Of a DNA stretch of 12,880 nt, positions 6,406-12,880 are shown piece after piece (position 1 is the first letter of the stretch; every line of letters begins with the position of its first letter). Source of the stretch: Brevundimonas sp. UBA7534 (GTDB lineage Bacteria > Pseudomonadota > Alphaproteobacteria > Caulobacterales > Caulobacteraceae). The stretch is from positions 1 to 12,880 of the forward strand of contig NZ_DLMO01000079.1 in the NCBI RefSeq assembly GCF_002479325.1. Reading direction: 5' to 3'. The position numbers and the translations under genes were made by a program. The notes beneath the pieces are model-generated. The model made no database searches and was not told where the DNA came from. It saw nothing but the letters and a program-made list of their open reading frames with translations.

Positions 6406-7146
6406 ATGAGGCGCGATCGGGTCAGGCTGGGGGTCAACATCGACCACGTGGCCACCGTGCGGAACGCGCGCGGCGGCAAGCACCCCGATCCCGCGCGCGC
6501 GGCCGAGGCGGCGCTGGCGGCGGGGGCGGACGGAATCACCGCCCACCTGCGCGAGGATCGACGCCACATCACCGACGCCGACATCGACGTGCTGAGCGCC
6601 CTTTGCGCCCGCGCCGACAAGCCGCTGAACCTGGAAATGGCGGTGACCGAGGAGATGCTGGCCATCGCCCTGCGGCACCGTCCGCACGCCGCCTGCCTGG
6701 TGCCCGAACGGCGCGAGGAGGTGACGACGGAGGGTGGACTGGCCGTCGCGGGGCACGAAGCCCGCATCGCCCCGGTGGTGAAGGCGCTGGCCGACGCCGG
6801 GGTGCGGGTGTCGCTGTTCATCGAACCGGCCGAAGATCAGGTCGAGGCCGCCGCCGCCGTGGGCGCGCAGGTGGTGGAGTTCCACACCGGCCGCTATTGC
6901 CACCTGACCGAACCGGGCGAGCGAGAGGTGGAGTTCGAGCGTCTGGCCGCGGCCGCCGCCCAGGCCGACATCCTGGGGCTGGAGGTCCACGCCGGCCACG
7001 GCCTGGACTACGACACCGCGCCGCGGATGCTGGCCATCCCGGAAATCCGCGAACTGAACATCGGCCATTTCCTGATCGGCGAATCGATCTTCATCGGCCT
7101 GGACGCCGCCATCCGCCGGATGCGCGCGGCGATGGACGCGGCATGA
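6406..7146 (+). CDS. pdxJ: Pyridoxine 5'-phosphate synthase
   Basis: PdxJ condenses 1-deoxy-D-xylulose 5-phosphate with 3-amino-2-oxopropyl phosphate to make pyridoxine 5'-phosphate, the last ring-forming step of the DXP-dependent vitamin B6 route. The 246-residue TIM-barrel protein begins RLGVNIDHVATVRNARGG (7-24), the family signature. It keeps the catalytic residues H47 in AHLREDRRHI, E77 in LNLEMA and H198 in VHAGHGLDYD, plus the C-terminal phosphate-binding NIGHFLIGESIF (218-229). The ATG lies one base after the pyrE stop, and its own stop overlaps the acpS start as ATGA. pdxJ-acpS adjacency is widespread in proteobacteria. There is no sign of damage. Confidence 0.97.
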   Translation: MRRDRVRLGVNIDHVATVRNARGGKHPDPARAAEAALAAGADGITAHLREDRRHITDADIDVLSALCARADKPLNLEMAVTEEMLAIALRHRPHAACLVPERREEVTTEGGLAVAGHEARIAPVVKALADAGVRVSLFIEPAEDQVEAAAAVGAQVVEFHTGRYCHLTEPGEREVEFERLAAAAAQADILGLEVHAGHGLDYDTAPRMLAIPEIRELNIGHFLIGESIFIGLDAAIRRMRAAMDAA

Positions 7147-7544
7147 TCGTCGGGGTCGGGGCCGATCTGTCGGACATCCGCCGAATCCAGGCGTCGCTGG
7201 ACCGGTTCGGCGAGCGGTTCAAGCAGCGCTGCTTCACCGATCTGGAGCGCACGCGCTCGGACCGAAAGCCCGATCCGGCCTGGAGCTACGCCAAGCGTTT
7301 CGCCGCCAAGGAAGCTTGCGCCAAGGCGTTGGGCACCGGGATGAGGGCCGACGTCTATTGGCGCGACATGGGGGTGGTGAACCTACGCTCGGGCCAGCCG
7401 ACGATGGCCCTGACCGGCCACGCGGCGGACCATCTGGCGCGACTGACCCCGCCCGGCCATGAGGCGAAGATCCACCTGACGCTGAGCGATGAACATCCGT
7501 ATGCGCTGGCTTTTGTCGTGATCGAAGCCTTGCCGGTGGCGTAA
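7143..7544 (+). CDS. acpS: Holo-[acyl-carrier-protein] synthase
   Basis: AcpS transfers 4'-phosphopantetheine from CoA to a serine of apo-ACP, switching on the carrier for fatty acid synthesis. The 133-residue protein has the two magnesium-binding signatures: GVGADLSDIRRI (4-15, with D8) and KRFAAKEACAKALGTG (51-66, with E57). The C-terminal HLTLSDEHPYALAFVV (111-126) is also typical. The ATG overlaps the pdxJ stop in ATGA, so translation is probably coupled. A good Caulobacter-type promoter match begins inside the last codons and appears to serve lepB downstream. Confidence 0.96.
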   Translation: MIVGVGADLSDIRRIQASLDRFGERFKQRCFTDLERTRSDRKPDPAWSYAKRFAAKEACAKALGTGMRADVYWRDMGVVNLRSGQPTMALTGHAADHLARLTPPGHEAKIHLTLSDEHPYALAFVVIEALPVA

Positions 7545-7556
7545 TCGCGCTATACC
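7530..7556 (+). promoter_or_regulatory. Candidate housekeeping promoter for lepB-rnc-era
   Basis: TTGCCGG at 7530-7536, then 12 bases, then GCTATACC at 7549-7556. The Caulobacter sigma-73 consensus is TTGaCgS-N10-14-GCTANAWC, so each element differs from it at one position and the spacing is inside the allowed range. The -35 element lies within the last acpS codons and the -10 just after the stop. Transcription would start roughly 7562-7565, leaving a leader of about 40 bases before lepB. Confidence 0.55.
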
Positions 7557-7601
7557 CGTCCGCTGACGACCGCGACCCTGCGGCAAAGGATGCCTGATCG
7601 C

Positions 7602-8441
7602 ATGAGCGAAGCCGAAAAGCCGCGGGCCGACGCTGTGGCCGAAACCTCCGACACCGCCGGCGACGGCCCGATCTACGCCTCGGGCGCCGCGCCTCACGGC
7701 AAGGCCAAGTCGGCTGGAAGCGAGACCGTCGAGGTCATCAAGACCGTGGTCTTCGCCCTGCTGATCGCGATGGTGCTGCGCATCTTCCTGTTCCAGCCCT
7801 TCACCATCCCCTCGGCCTCGATGGAGCCCAATCTCTACGAGGGCGACTACATCGTGGTGTCGAAGTGGTCGTACGGCTATTCCAAGCACTCGATCCCGTT
7901 CAGCCCGCCGCTTTTCGACGGCCGCATCCCGGCCGGCGCCCCTGCGCGCGGCGACATCGTGGTGTTCAAGCTGCCGCGCGACAACAAGACCGACTTCATC
8001 AAGCGCGTGATCGGCCTGCCGGGCGACCGGGTGCAGATGATCGCCAACAAGCTCTACATCAACGGTCAGCCAGTGAAGGACGTGGTGGTCAGCCAGGGCG
8101 AGATGCAGGACATCTTCGGCCCGCGCCCGATCACCGAAGTCCGCGAGACCCTGCCCAATGGCAAGACCTTCATGACCCAGGACTTCGGTCCTGGCGGCGA
8201 TCTGGACGATACGCCGGTCTATCAGGTGCCGGCCGGCCACTACTTCATGATGGGCGACAATCGCGACAACTCCATCGACAGCCGGGTCGATCCGCTGAAC
8301 GGCGTGGGCATGGTCCCGGCCGAGAACCTGGTCGGCAAGGCGCAGATGATCCTGTTCTCGTGGGAGCCGGGCTCGTCGCTGTGGAATCCGGTCAGCTGGT
8401 TCCGGGTGCGGCTGGACCGCTTCTTCACCGTCCTGCACTGA
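7602..8441 (+). CDS. lepB: Signal peptidase I
   Basis: LepB cuts signal peptides from exported proteins on the outer face of the inner membrane. The 279-residue protein has a polar, Ala-rich cytoplasmic N-terminus (1-42) and a membrane anchor at about 46-64. The nucleophile is S73 in PSASMEPNL and the general base is K134 in DFIKRVIGLPGD. The conserved GDNRDNSIDSR box lies near 225-235. A second hydrophobic span is lacking before the catalytic domain, so one anchor is likely. ATG 7602 is chosen because AAAGGA at 7585-7590 precedes it, though the 11-base spacing is long. ATG 7590, four codons earlier, abuts that sequence and is less likely. The stop overlaps the rnc start as TGATG. Confidence 0.95.
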   Translation: MSEAEKPRADAVAETSDTAGDGPIYASGAAPHGKAKSAGSETVEVIKTVVFALLIAMVLRIFLFQPFTIPSASMEPNLYEGDYIVVSKWSYGYSKHSIPFSPPLFDGRIPAGAPARGDIVVFKLPRDNKTDFIKRVIGLPGDRVQMIANKLYINGQPVKDVVVSQGEMQDIFGPRPITEVRETLPNGKTFMTQDFGPGGDLDDTPVYQVPAGHYFMMGDNRDNSIDSRVDPLNGVGMVPAENLVGKAQMILFSWEPGSSLWNPVSWFRVRLDRFFTVLH

Positions 8442-9151
8442 TGGCGAACGCCCGCGCCGAGGCCGTGGCCGCGCTGGAGACGCGGCTGGGCCACGTCTTT
8501 CAGGACAAGGGCCTGCTGGAACGCGCCCTGACCCACGCCAGCGTCAGCGAGGGCGCCCCTCCTGGGGCGCATGGCGCGCGAGACAACGAGCGGCTGGAGT
8601 TCCTGGGCGACCGCATCCTTGGCCTGCTGACGGCCGAACGGCTGTTCCGCGACTTCCCGGCGGCGGACGAAGGTCAGCTGTCCTCGACGCTGCACGCCCT
8701 GGTCGACAAGGCGGCCTGCGCCAAGGTGGGCGAGGCCTGGGGCGTCGGCGCGGCGCTGCGGCTTTCGGCGGGCGAGACCAAGACGGGCGGGCGACGCAAG
8801 GCCGGCGTCATCGCCGACGCCGTCGAGGCGATCCTGGCGGCGGTCTATCTGGACGGCGGGCTGGAAGCGGCGCGCGCAGTCTATGAACGCGGCTGGGCCG
8901 CCGATCTGGCCGCCCCGCCGCCCCGCAGCCTGACCAATCCGAAGTCGGCCCTGCAGGAGTGGGCGCAAGGGAAGGGGCGGCCCCTGCCGTCCTATCGCGT
9001 GGCCGAGCGCACAGGCTCCGATCACGCCCCGACCTTCACCGTCGAAGTGACGGTGCAGGGCGTCGAACCCTTGACCGCACAGGGCCGTTCGCGTCAGGAG
9101 GCGGAGAAGGCCGCCGCGACGGCCATGCTGAAACGTGAAGGCGTGATTTGA
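8441..9151 (+). CDS. rnc: Ribonuclease III
   Basis: RNase III cuts double-stranded RNA in rRNA precursors and in structured mRNAs and antisense duplexes. The 236-residue protein has an endonuclease domain (about 6-155) with the signature NERLEFLGDRILGL (49-62). E50, D57, D126 and E129 align with the E. coli catalytic residues at a constant offset of 12. A double-stranded RNA-binding domain follows at about 164-233, with NPKSALQEWAQ at its start and the QEAEKAAA helix at its end. ATG 8441 shares its A with the lepB stop, and no Shine-Dalgarno sequence is evident, so it likely depends on re-initiating ribosomes. The lepB-rnc-era order is conserved across proteobacteria. In many bacteria RNase III cleaves its own operon leader; no obvious long hairpin was seen upstream of lepB here. 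Confidence 0.97.
   Translation: MANARAEAVAALETRLGHVFQDKGLLERALTHASVSEGAPPGAHGARDNERLEFLGDRILGLLTAERLFRDFPAADEGQLSSTLHALVDKAACAKVGEAWGVGAALRLSAGETKTGGRRKAGVIADAVEAILAAVYLDGGLEAARAVYERGWAADLAAPPPRSLTNPKSALQEWAQGKGRPLPSYRVAERTGSDHAPTFTVEVTVQGVEPLTAQGRSRQEAEKAAATAMLKREGVI
9137..9141 (+). promoter_or_regulatory. Ribosome binding site of era
   Basis: GAAGG, six bases before TTG 9148 and inside the last rnc codons. It supports the TTG start that overlaps the rnc stop as TTGA. Confidence 0.55.
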
Positions 9152-10101
9152 CCGAGACCCCCAACCCCGCACAGCGCGCCGGCTTCGCCGCCATCATCGG
9201 CGCGCCCAACGCCGGCAAGTCCACCCTGGTGAACCGGCTGACGGGCTCGAAGGTCTCCATCGTCACCCAGAAGGTTCAGACCACCCGCTTTCCCGTGCGC
9301 GGCATCGCCATGGAAGGCGACGCCCAAATCATTCTGGTCGACACGCCCGGCATCTTCACGCCGCGTCGCCGACTGGATCGTGCCATGGTCGCCTCAGCCT
9401 GGGGCGGGGCCGAGGACGCGGACATCGTCGTGCACCTGATCGACGCCCAGTCGCACATCAACGCCGAAGGGCGCGACGGCACGGCTGCGGACCGCCGCTC
9501 GGCCGAGGACACCGAGACCATCATCGCCAATCTGCAGGCGACCGGGACCAAGGTGGTGCTGGCGCTGAACAAGATCGACGGGATGCGCCGCGACACCCTG
9601 CTGGCGTTGTCGCAGAAGCTGTTCGAGAGCGGCGTCTATGAGGAGGTCTACATGATCTCCGCCGCGAACGGCGACGGCGTGGACGACCTGAAGCAGCGTC
9701 TGGCGCGATCGATGCCCGAGGGGCCGTGGCTGTATCCCGAGGACCAGGCCGCCGATGTGCCGGTGCGGGTTCTGGCCGCCGAGATCACGCGTGAGAAGGT
9801 CTATCTGCGCGTCCACGAGGAACTGCCTTATTCGGCGGCGGTGGAGACGACCAGCTTCGAGGATCGCGCCGACGGCTCGGCCCGCATCGAGCAGACCATC
9901 TATGTCGAGCGCGAGAGCCAGCGGCCCATCGTCCTGGGCAAGGGCGGGCAGACGCTGAAATGGATCGGCCAGAAGGCGCGCGAGGAGCTGAACGAAATCC
10001 TCGGGCGCCAGGTTCACCTGTTCCTGACGGTGAAGGTCGATCCGAAGTGGCAGGATTCACGGGCGCTCTATGCCCAATTCGGCCTCGATTTCGACGTCTG
10101 A
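9148..10101 (+). CDS. era: GTPase Era
   Basis: Era is an essential GTPase that binds the 3' end of 16S rRNA and helps mature the 30S subunit. The 317-residue protein has G1 GAPNAGKST (18-26), G2 threonines in QKVQTTR (41-47), G3 DTPG (65-68), G4 NKID (141-144) and G5 SAAN (171-174). A KH RNA-binding domain (about 205-295) carries the GKGG loop near 264-267. The start is TTG, inferred from the GAAGG site and from GFAAIIGAPNAGKS falling at the usual distance from the N-terminus; there is no nearby ATG. Relative to the E. coli protein there seems to be a short charged insertion between G3 and G4 (INAEGRDGTAADRRSAEDT, 105-123), which varies in alphaproteobacteria. The start overlaps the rnc stop (TTGA), so the two are probably coupled. 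Confidence 0.97.
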   Translation: MTETPNPAQRAGFAAIIGAPNAGKSTLVNRLTGSKVSIVTQKVQTTRFPVRGIAMEGDAQIILVDTPGIFTPRRRLDRAMVASAWGGAEDADIVVHLIDAQSHINAEGRDGTAADRRSAEDTETIIANLQATGTKVVLALNKIDGMRRDTLLALSQKLFESGVYEEVYMISAANGDGVDDLKQRLARSMPEGPWLYPEDQAADVPVRVLAAEITREKVYLRVHEELPYSAAVETTSFEDRADGSARIEQTIYVERESQRPIVLGKGGQTLKWIGQKAREELNEILGRQVHLFLTVKVDPKWQDSRALYAQFGLDFDV

Positions 10102-11353
10102 TCGCGTCGTGTTCGAAGTGCCGCGTAAAGCCGGGGGCCACCCTCGCACCGTTATCGCCGTTCTCGCCGCCCTGGGGCTGGGGGCTGCGGTCTGGGCCGG
10201 GGTGGCGACTGCGAACCGTCCCCCGCGCGATGCGGTCCTGGCCTCCCTGCGGCCGGAGGCGCCGCCGCGACCGCCGGTCGTCGTGGTCGAGGATCTGCCC
10301 CAGCTGGCCGAGCGGCTGGACCGGGAAGCAGCCGCGCACCGCTTCATGGGCGCGGTCCTGGTGGCCAAGGGCGACCGCATCCTGTTCCGCCAGGTTTACG
10401 GCAAGGCGAACTATGAGACCGACCAGCCGCTTAAGCTGGACTCGCGGTTCCGCCTGGCTTCGGTGTCCAAGCAGTTCACCGCTGTCGCCATCCTGAAGCT
10501 CCAGGACGAGGGACGGCTGAGCATCGGCGATCCTGTGTGCAAGTGGATTCAGCCGTGCCCGGACGCCTGGGCGCCTATCCGCATCCATCATCTGTTGTCG
10601 CACACTTCCGGCATTCCCGACCTGATGGCGCGGGGAGGCTGGGGCTTGCGGCGAGTGACGCCGGCGACGCTGGGCGAACTGACCGAGGACTCAAAGGCTT
10701 TCCGGCTTCAGTTCGAGCCGGGATCGAAGATCCGCTACAACAACGCCGGCTTCAACCTGGCCGCGGCCATCGTCGAAAAGGCCAGCGGGCGGCCGTTCGA
10801 GGCCTATATGAACGAGGCCGTCTTCGGCCCGCTGGGCCTGAAGGACACTGGGCTGGACCTGGACGGCGGGGACCACGGCGTCGTCATGGGCTACGCCAAC
10901 TTCCCGGGCGGCCTGGCGGCGCAGCCGAACGCCAACACCTCGATCGTGGCCGGCGCGGGAGCGGTCTATTCGACCCTGGACGACCTGCTGGTCTGGCAGC
11001 GTGCCCTGCATCGGGGGGAGGTGCTCACGCCGTTCAGCTATCAGCAGATGCTGACCGATCACGCGCCTGACGATACGCCCAAGGAGCGCGGGCGGCCGCA
11101 CCGCGCCTGGGGATACGGCATCTTCTCCAACCGACTGGGCGAACAGGTCACGCCATCCTTCGAGGACCGCCAGATCTATCACACCGGCAGCTGGGGCGGG
11201 TTCCGAAACCTGATGCTCTATCAGCCCGAGGCGGACGTCTCGGTGATCGTGCTGTCCAACAACTATCACCTGCGCGACCAGGTCTTCCTGATCGCCGAAC
11301 AGGCGATGGCCGAGGCGCTGGGCCGGGAGTTTCCGACGGGCCTGGATCGCTAG
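10070..11353 (+). CDS. Membrane-anchored beta-lactamase-fold serine hydrolase (PF00144, class C-like)
   Basis: Up to 427 residues. A hydrophobic segment at about 27-48 follows a basic stretch, giving a signal anchor or uncleaved signal peptide, then a Pro-rich linker (51-72) and a class C-type catalytic domain. The active-site motifs are complete: S131-V-S-K134 (SxxK), Y223-N-N225 (YxN) and H371-T-G373 in place of KTG. HTG is usual in the esterase, D-aminopeptidase and CubicO-like members of the family, so a true beta-lactamase is less likely. C157 and C163 could form a disulfide in the periplasm. ATG 10070 overlaps era by 32 bases. GTG 10109, eight bases after the era stop, is an alternative that would give MFEVPRKAGG and keep the anchor. 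Its stop overlaps the convergent CoA-transferase gene stop in CTAG. The substrate is unknown. Confidence 0.88.
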   Translation: MPNSASISTSDRVVFEVPRKAGGHPRTVIAVLAALGLGAAVWAGVATANRPPRDAVLASLRPEAPPRPPVVVVEDLPQLAERLDREAAAHRFMGAVLVAKGDRILFRQVYGKANYETDQPLKLDSRFRLASVSKQFTAVAILKLQDEGRLSIGDPVCKWIQPCPDAWAPIRIHHLLSHTSGIPDLMARGGWGLRRVTPATLGELTEDSKAFRLQFEPGSKIRYNNAGFNLAAAIVEKASGRPFEAYMNEAVFGPLGLKDTGLDLDGGDHGVVMGYANFPGGLAAQPNANTSIVAGAGAVYSTLDDLLVWQRALHRGEVLTPFSYQQMLTDHAPDDTPKERGRPHRAWGYGIFSNRLGEQVTPSFEDRQIYHTGSWGGFRNLMLYQPEADVSVIVLSNNYHLRDQVFLIAEQAMAEALGREFPTGLDR

Positions 11354-12861
11354 GCCGGCTTCATCGAGCCGGTCTCGATGAAGCGCTGGTGCCAGGACAG
11401 GGCCTCGGTCAGCAGGTGCGGGGTCTGCAAGCCGTAGGAGCCCTTCAGGGCGCGTTGGTGATAATCCTCCAGCGCGTCGCGATAGTCCGGATGGGCGCAG
11501 TTGGCGATGATGACCCGGGCGCGCTGCTTGGGCGACAGGCCGCGCAGGTCGGCCAGGCCCTGTTCTGTAACGATGACCTGGACGTCCTGGGTGATGTGGT
11601 CGACATGGCTGGCCATCGGCACGATGGCCGAGATGGCGCCGTTCTTGGCCGTCGACGGGGTGACGAAGCAGGAGATGTAGGCGTTGCGCGCGAAGTCGCC
11701 CGAACCGCCGATGCCGTTCTGGATGCGCGATCCCATGACGTGGGTGGAGTTCACCGCCCCATAGATGTCGGCCTCGATCAGGCCGTTCATCGCGATGCAG
11801 CCCAGGCGGCGGATGATCTCCGGGTGGTTGGAGATTTCCTGCGGACGCAGGATCAGCTTGCCCCGGAACTGGTCCATGCGGTTGTTCAGGTCGGCGGCCG
11901 CCTCGGGGCTGAGCGAGAAGGCGGTGGCCGAGGCGACGGTCAGCTTGCCGGAATCCAGCAGGTCCAGCATTCCGTCCTGCAGCACCTCCGTATAGGCGGC
12001 CATCCGTTCGAACGGACCGTCCTGCAGGCCCGCCAGCACCGCATTGGCTACATTGCCCACGCCCGATTGCAGCGGCAGCAGCGCGGCCGGCAGCCGGCCC
12101 TGCTTCACCTCGTGCTTCAGGAATTCGATCAGGTGGCCGGCGATGGCGCGGGCGTTCGCGTCCGGGGCGGCGAAGGGCAGGTTGCGGTCCGGGGCGTCGG
12201 TCTCCACGATGGCGGCGATCCGGGCCGGGTCGATGCGGAAGGTCGGCTGGCCGATCCGCTGGTCGGGCCGGGTCAGGGGGATCGGCACGCGGTCGGGCGG
12301 CAGGGCCGTGCCGTAATAGACGTCGTGCATCCCCTCCAGCGCCGCGTTCTGCCAGGCGTTGACCTCCAGGATCACGCGCTGGGCCCGGTCCAGCCAGGTC
12401 TTGTTGTTGCCGATGGAGGAGGAGGGGACCAGCGAGCCGTCCTCGTGGATGGCCGAGACCTCGACCACGGCCGTATCCAGCGGACCCAGGAACCCCTGCC
12501 AGGCGGCGGGCGCGACCTGGCTCAGGTGCATGTCCAGATATTCCATCTGGCCCGCGTTGATCTTCTCGCGCGCGATCGGATCGGAGTTGTAGGGCAGGCG
12601 GAACTCGATCCCGTCGGCCTTGGCCAGGGCGCCGTCCAGTTCAGGCCCGGTCGAGGCGCCGGTCCAGACGCGCACCCGGAACGGATCGCCCGCCGCATGG
12701 GCCGCCTCGATGCGCACCGCGAGCGCCGGCGGCACCGCCTTGGGATAGCCCGAGCCGGTGAAGCCGCTCATGCCCACGGTCGCGCCGGGCGGAATCAGGG
12801 CGGCCGCGTCCTCGGCGGACATGACCTTGGAACGCAGGGACTGGCTGCGGATACGCGACAT
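11350..12861 (-). CDS. Acetyl-CoA hydrolase/transferase family protein, succinate:acetate CoA-transferase type
   Basis: The 503-residue protein belongs to the class I CoA-transferase family of AarC and YgfH (about 490-510 residues), so it looks complete. Members move CoA between succinyl-CoA and acetate, or between propionyl-CoA and succinate; some are annotated as hydrolases. Visible features are GMSGFTGSGYPK (30-41), SSIGNNKTWLDRA (148-160), SGVGNVANAVL (266-276), the likely catalytic glutamate E292 in YTEVLQDGML, and GIGGSGDFARNAY (383-395), which forms part of the CoA site. E292 corresponds to the glutamate that forms the glutamyl-CoA thioester in AarC. ATG 12861 is near the window edge with no clear Shine-Dalgarno sequence; ATG 12822 (residue 14) is a possible internal start. 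It is transcribed towards the serine hydrolase, with the stops overlapping. Which acids it uses cannot be told from the sequence. Confidence 0.92.
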   Translation of the reverse strand: MSRIRSQSLRSKVMSAEDAAALIPPGATVGMSGFTGSGYPKAVPPALAVRIEAAHAAGDPFRVRVWTGASTGPELDGALAKADGIEFRLPYNSDPIAREKINAGQMEYLDMHLSQVAPAAWQGFLGPLDTAVVEVSAIHEDGSLVPSSSIGNNKTWLDRAQRVILEVNAWQNAALEGMHDVYYGTALPPDRVPIPLTRPDQRIGQPTFRIDPARIAAIVETDAPDRNLPFAAPDANARAIAGHLIEFLKHEVKQGRLPAALLPLQSGVGNVANAVLAGLQDGPFERMAAYTEVLQDGMLDLLDSGKLTVASATAFSLSPEAAADLNNRMDQFRGKLILRPQEISNHPEIIRRLGCIAMNGLIEADIYGAVNSTHVMGSRIQNGIGGSGDFARNAYISCFVTPSTAKNGAISAIVPMASHVDHITQDVQVIVTEQGLADLRGLSPKQRARVIIANCAHPDYRDALEDYHQRALKGSYGLQTPHLLTEALSWHQRFIETGSMKPA

Positions 12862-12880
12862 GGGCTCGTCGGGGCTGCGC

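Noticed and set aside
4710..6821. 703-residue minus-strand open frame across rel/spoT, the LOG gene, pyrE and pdxJ
   Set aside because: It lies opposite four conserved genes, has low-complexity Arg/Ala/Ser content and shows no motif. It is a shadow frame.
10070..11353. Serine hydrolase as an antibiotic-resistance beta-lactamase
   Set aside because: The third motif is HTG rather than KTG, and the gene sits in core genome. PF00144 covers many esterases and peptidases, so resistance cannot be claimed.
1..12880. Mobile element, CRISPR array, tRNA/rRNA, toxin-antitoxin or defence system
   Set aside because: No transposase, integrase, repeat array, structured RNA gene or defence-type domain is visible. 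All sizeable stretches are covered by housekeeping genes in consistent GC-rich codon use.

Overview
The window is GC-rich alphaproteobacterial core chromosome. The order rpoZ - bifunctional Rel/SpoT - LOG-family protein - pyrE - pdxJ - acpS - lepB - rnc - era, the protein sequences, and a promoter match to the Caulobacter housekeeping consensus upstream of lepB all point to Caulobacterales, with Brevundimonas or a close relative most likely. That placement comes from family knowledge and was not tested by a database search. I see no tRNA, rRNA, CRISPR array, insertion sequence, phage gene or compositional island.

Layout. Positions 1-30 may hold the end of an upstream plus-strand gene. On the minus strand, 1215-44 encodes an NYN-domain protein and a family 5 uracil-DNA glycosylase, overlapping by ATGA. 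folK (1214-1783) runs the opposite way, and its ATG and the NYN ATG share one CATG. A small secreted-looking cupin follows (1841-2278). From 2363 a dense plus-strand cluster runs to 11353: rpoZ, rel/spoT, the LOG-family phosphoribohydrolase, pyrE, pdxJ, acpS, lepB, rnc, era and a membrane-anchored beta-lactamase-fold serine hydrolase. A convergent succinate/acetate CoA-transferase-type gene (12861-11350) closes the window; its stop codon overlaps the hydrolase stop in CTAG.

How the genes fit together. RpoZ (omega) forms part of one ppGpp site on RNA polymerase, and the adjacent Rel/SpoT makes and degrades ppGpp. The LOG protein and PyrE that follow act on nucleotide monophosphates and PRPP, so this block is plausibly an alarmone and nucleotide-metabolism unit. 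PdxJ makes pyridoxine phosphate, and AcpS activates acyl carrier protein. LepB, RNase III and Era form the classic export, RNA-processing and ribosome-maturation set and appear to have their own promoter at the end of acpS. Most junctions are overlaps or gaps under 60 bases, which implies translational coupling.

No gap between genes exceeds 300 bases. The largest is the roughly 137-base stretch between the rpoZ stop and the first ATG of rel/spoT, and it may itself be coding. I found no convincing undescribed system. The best leads are a possible CTG start for rel/spoT behind a strong Shine-Dalgarno sequence, the shared CATG of the NYN/folK pair, and the alarmone/nucleotide gene cluster.
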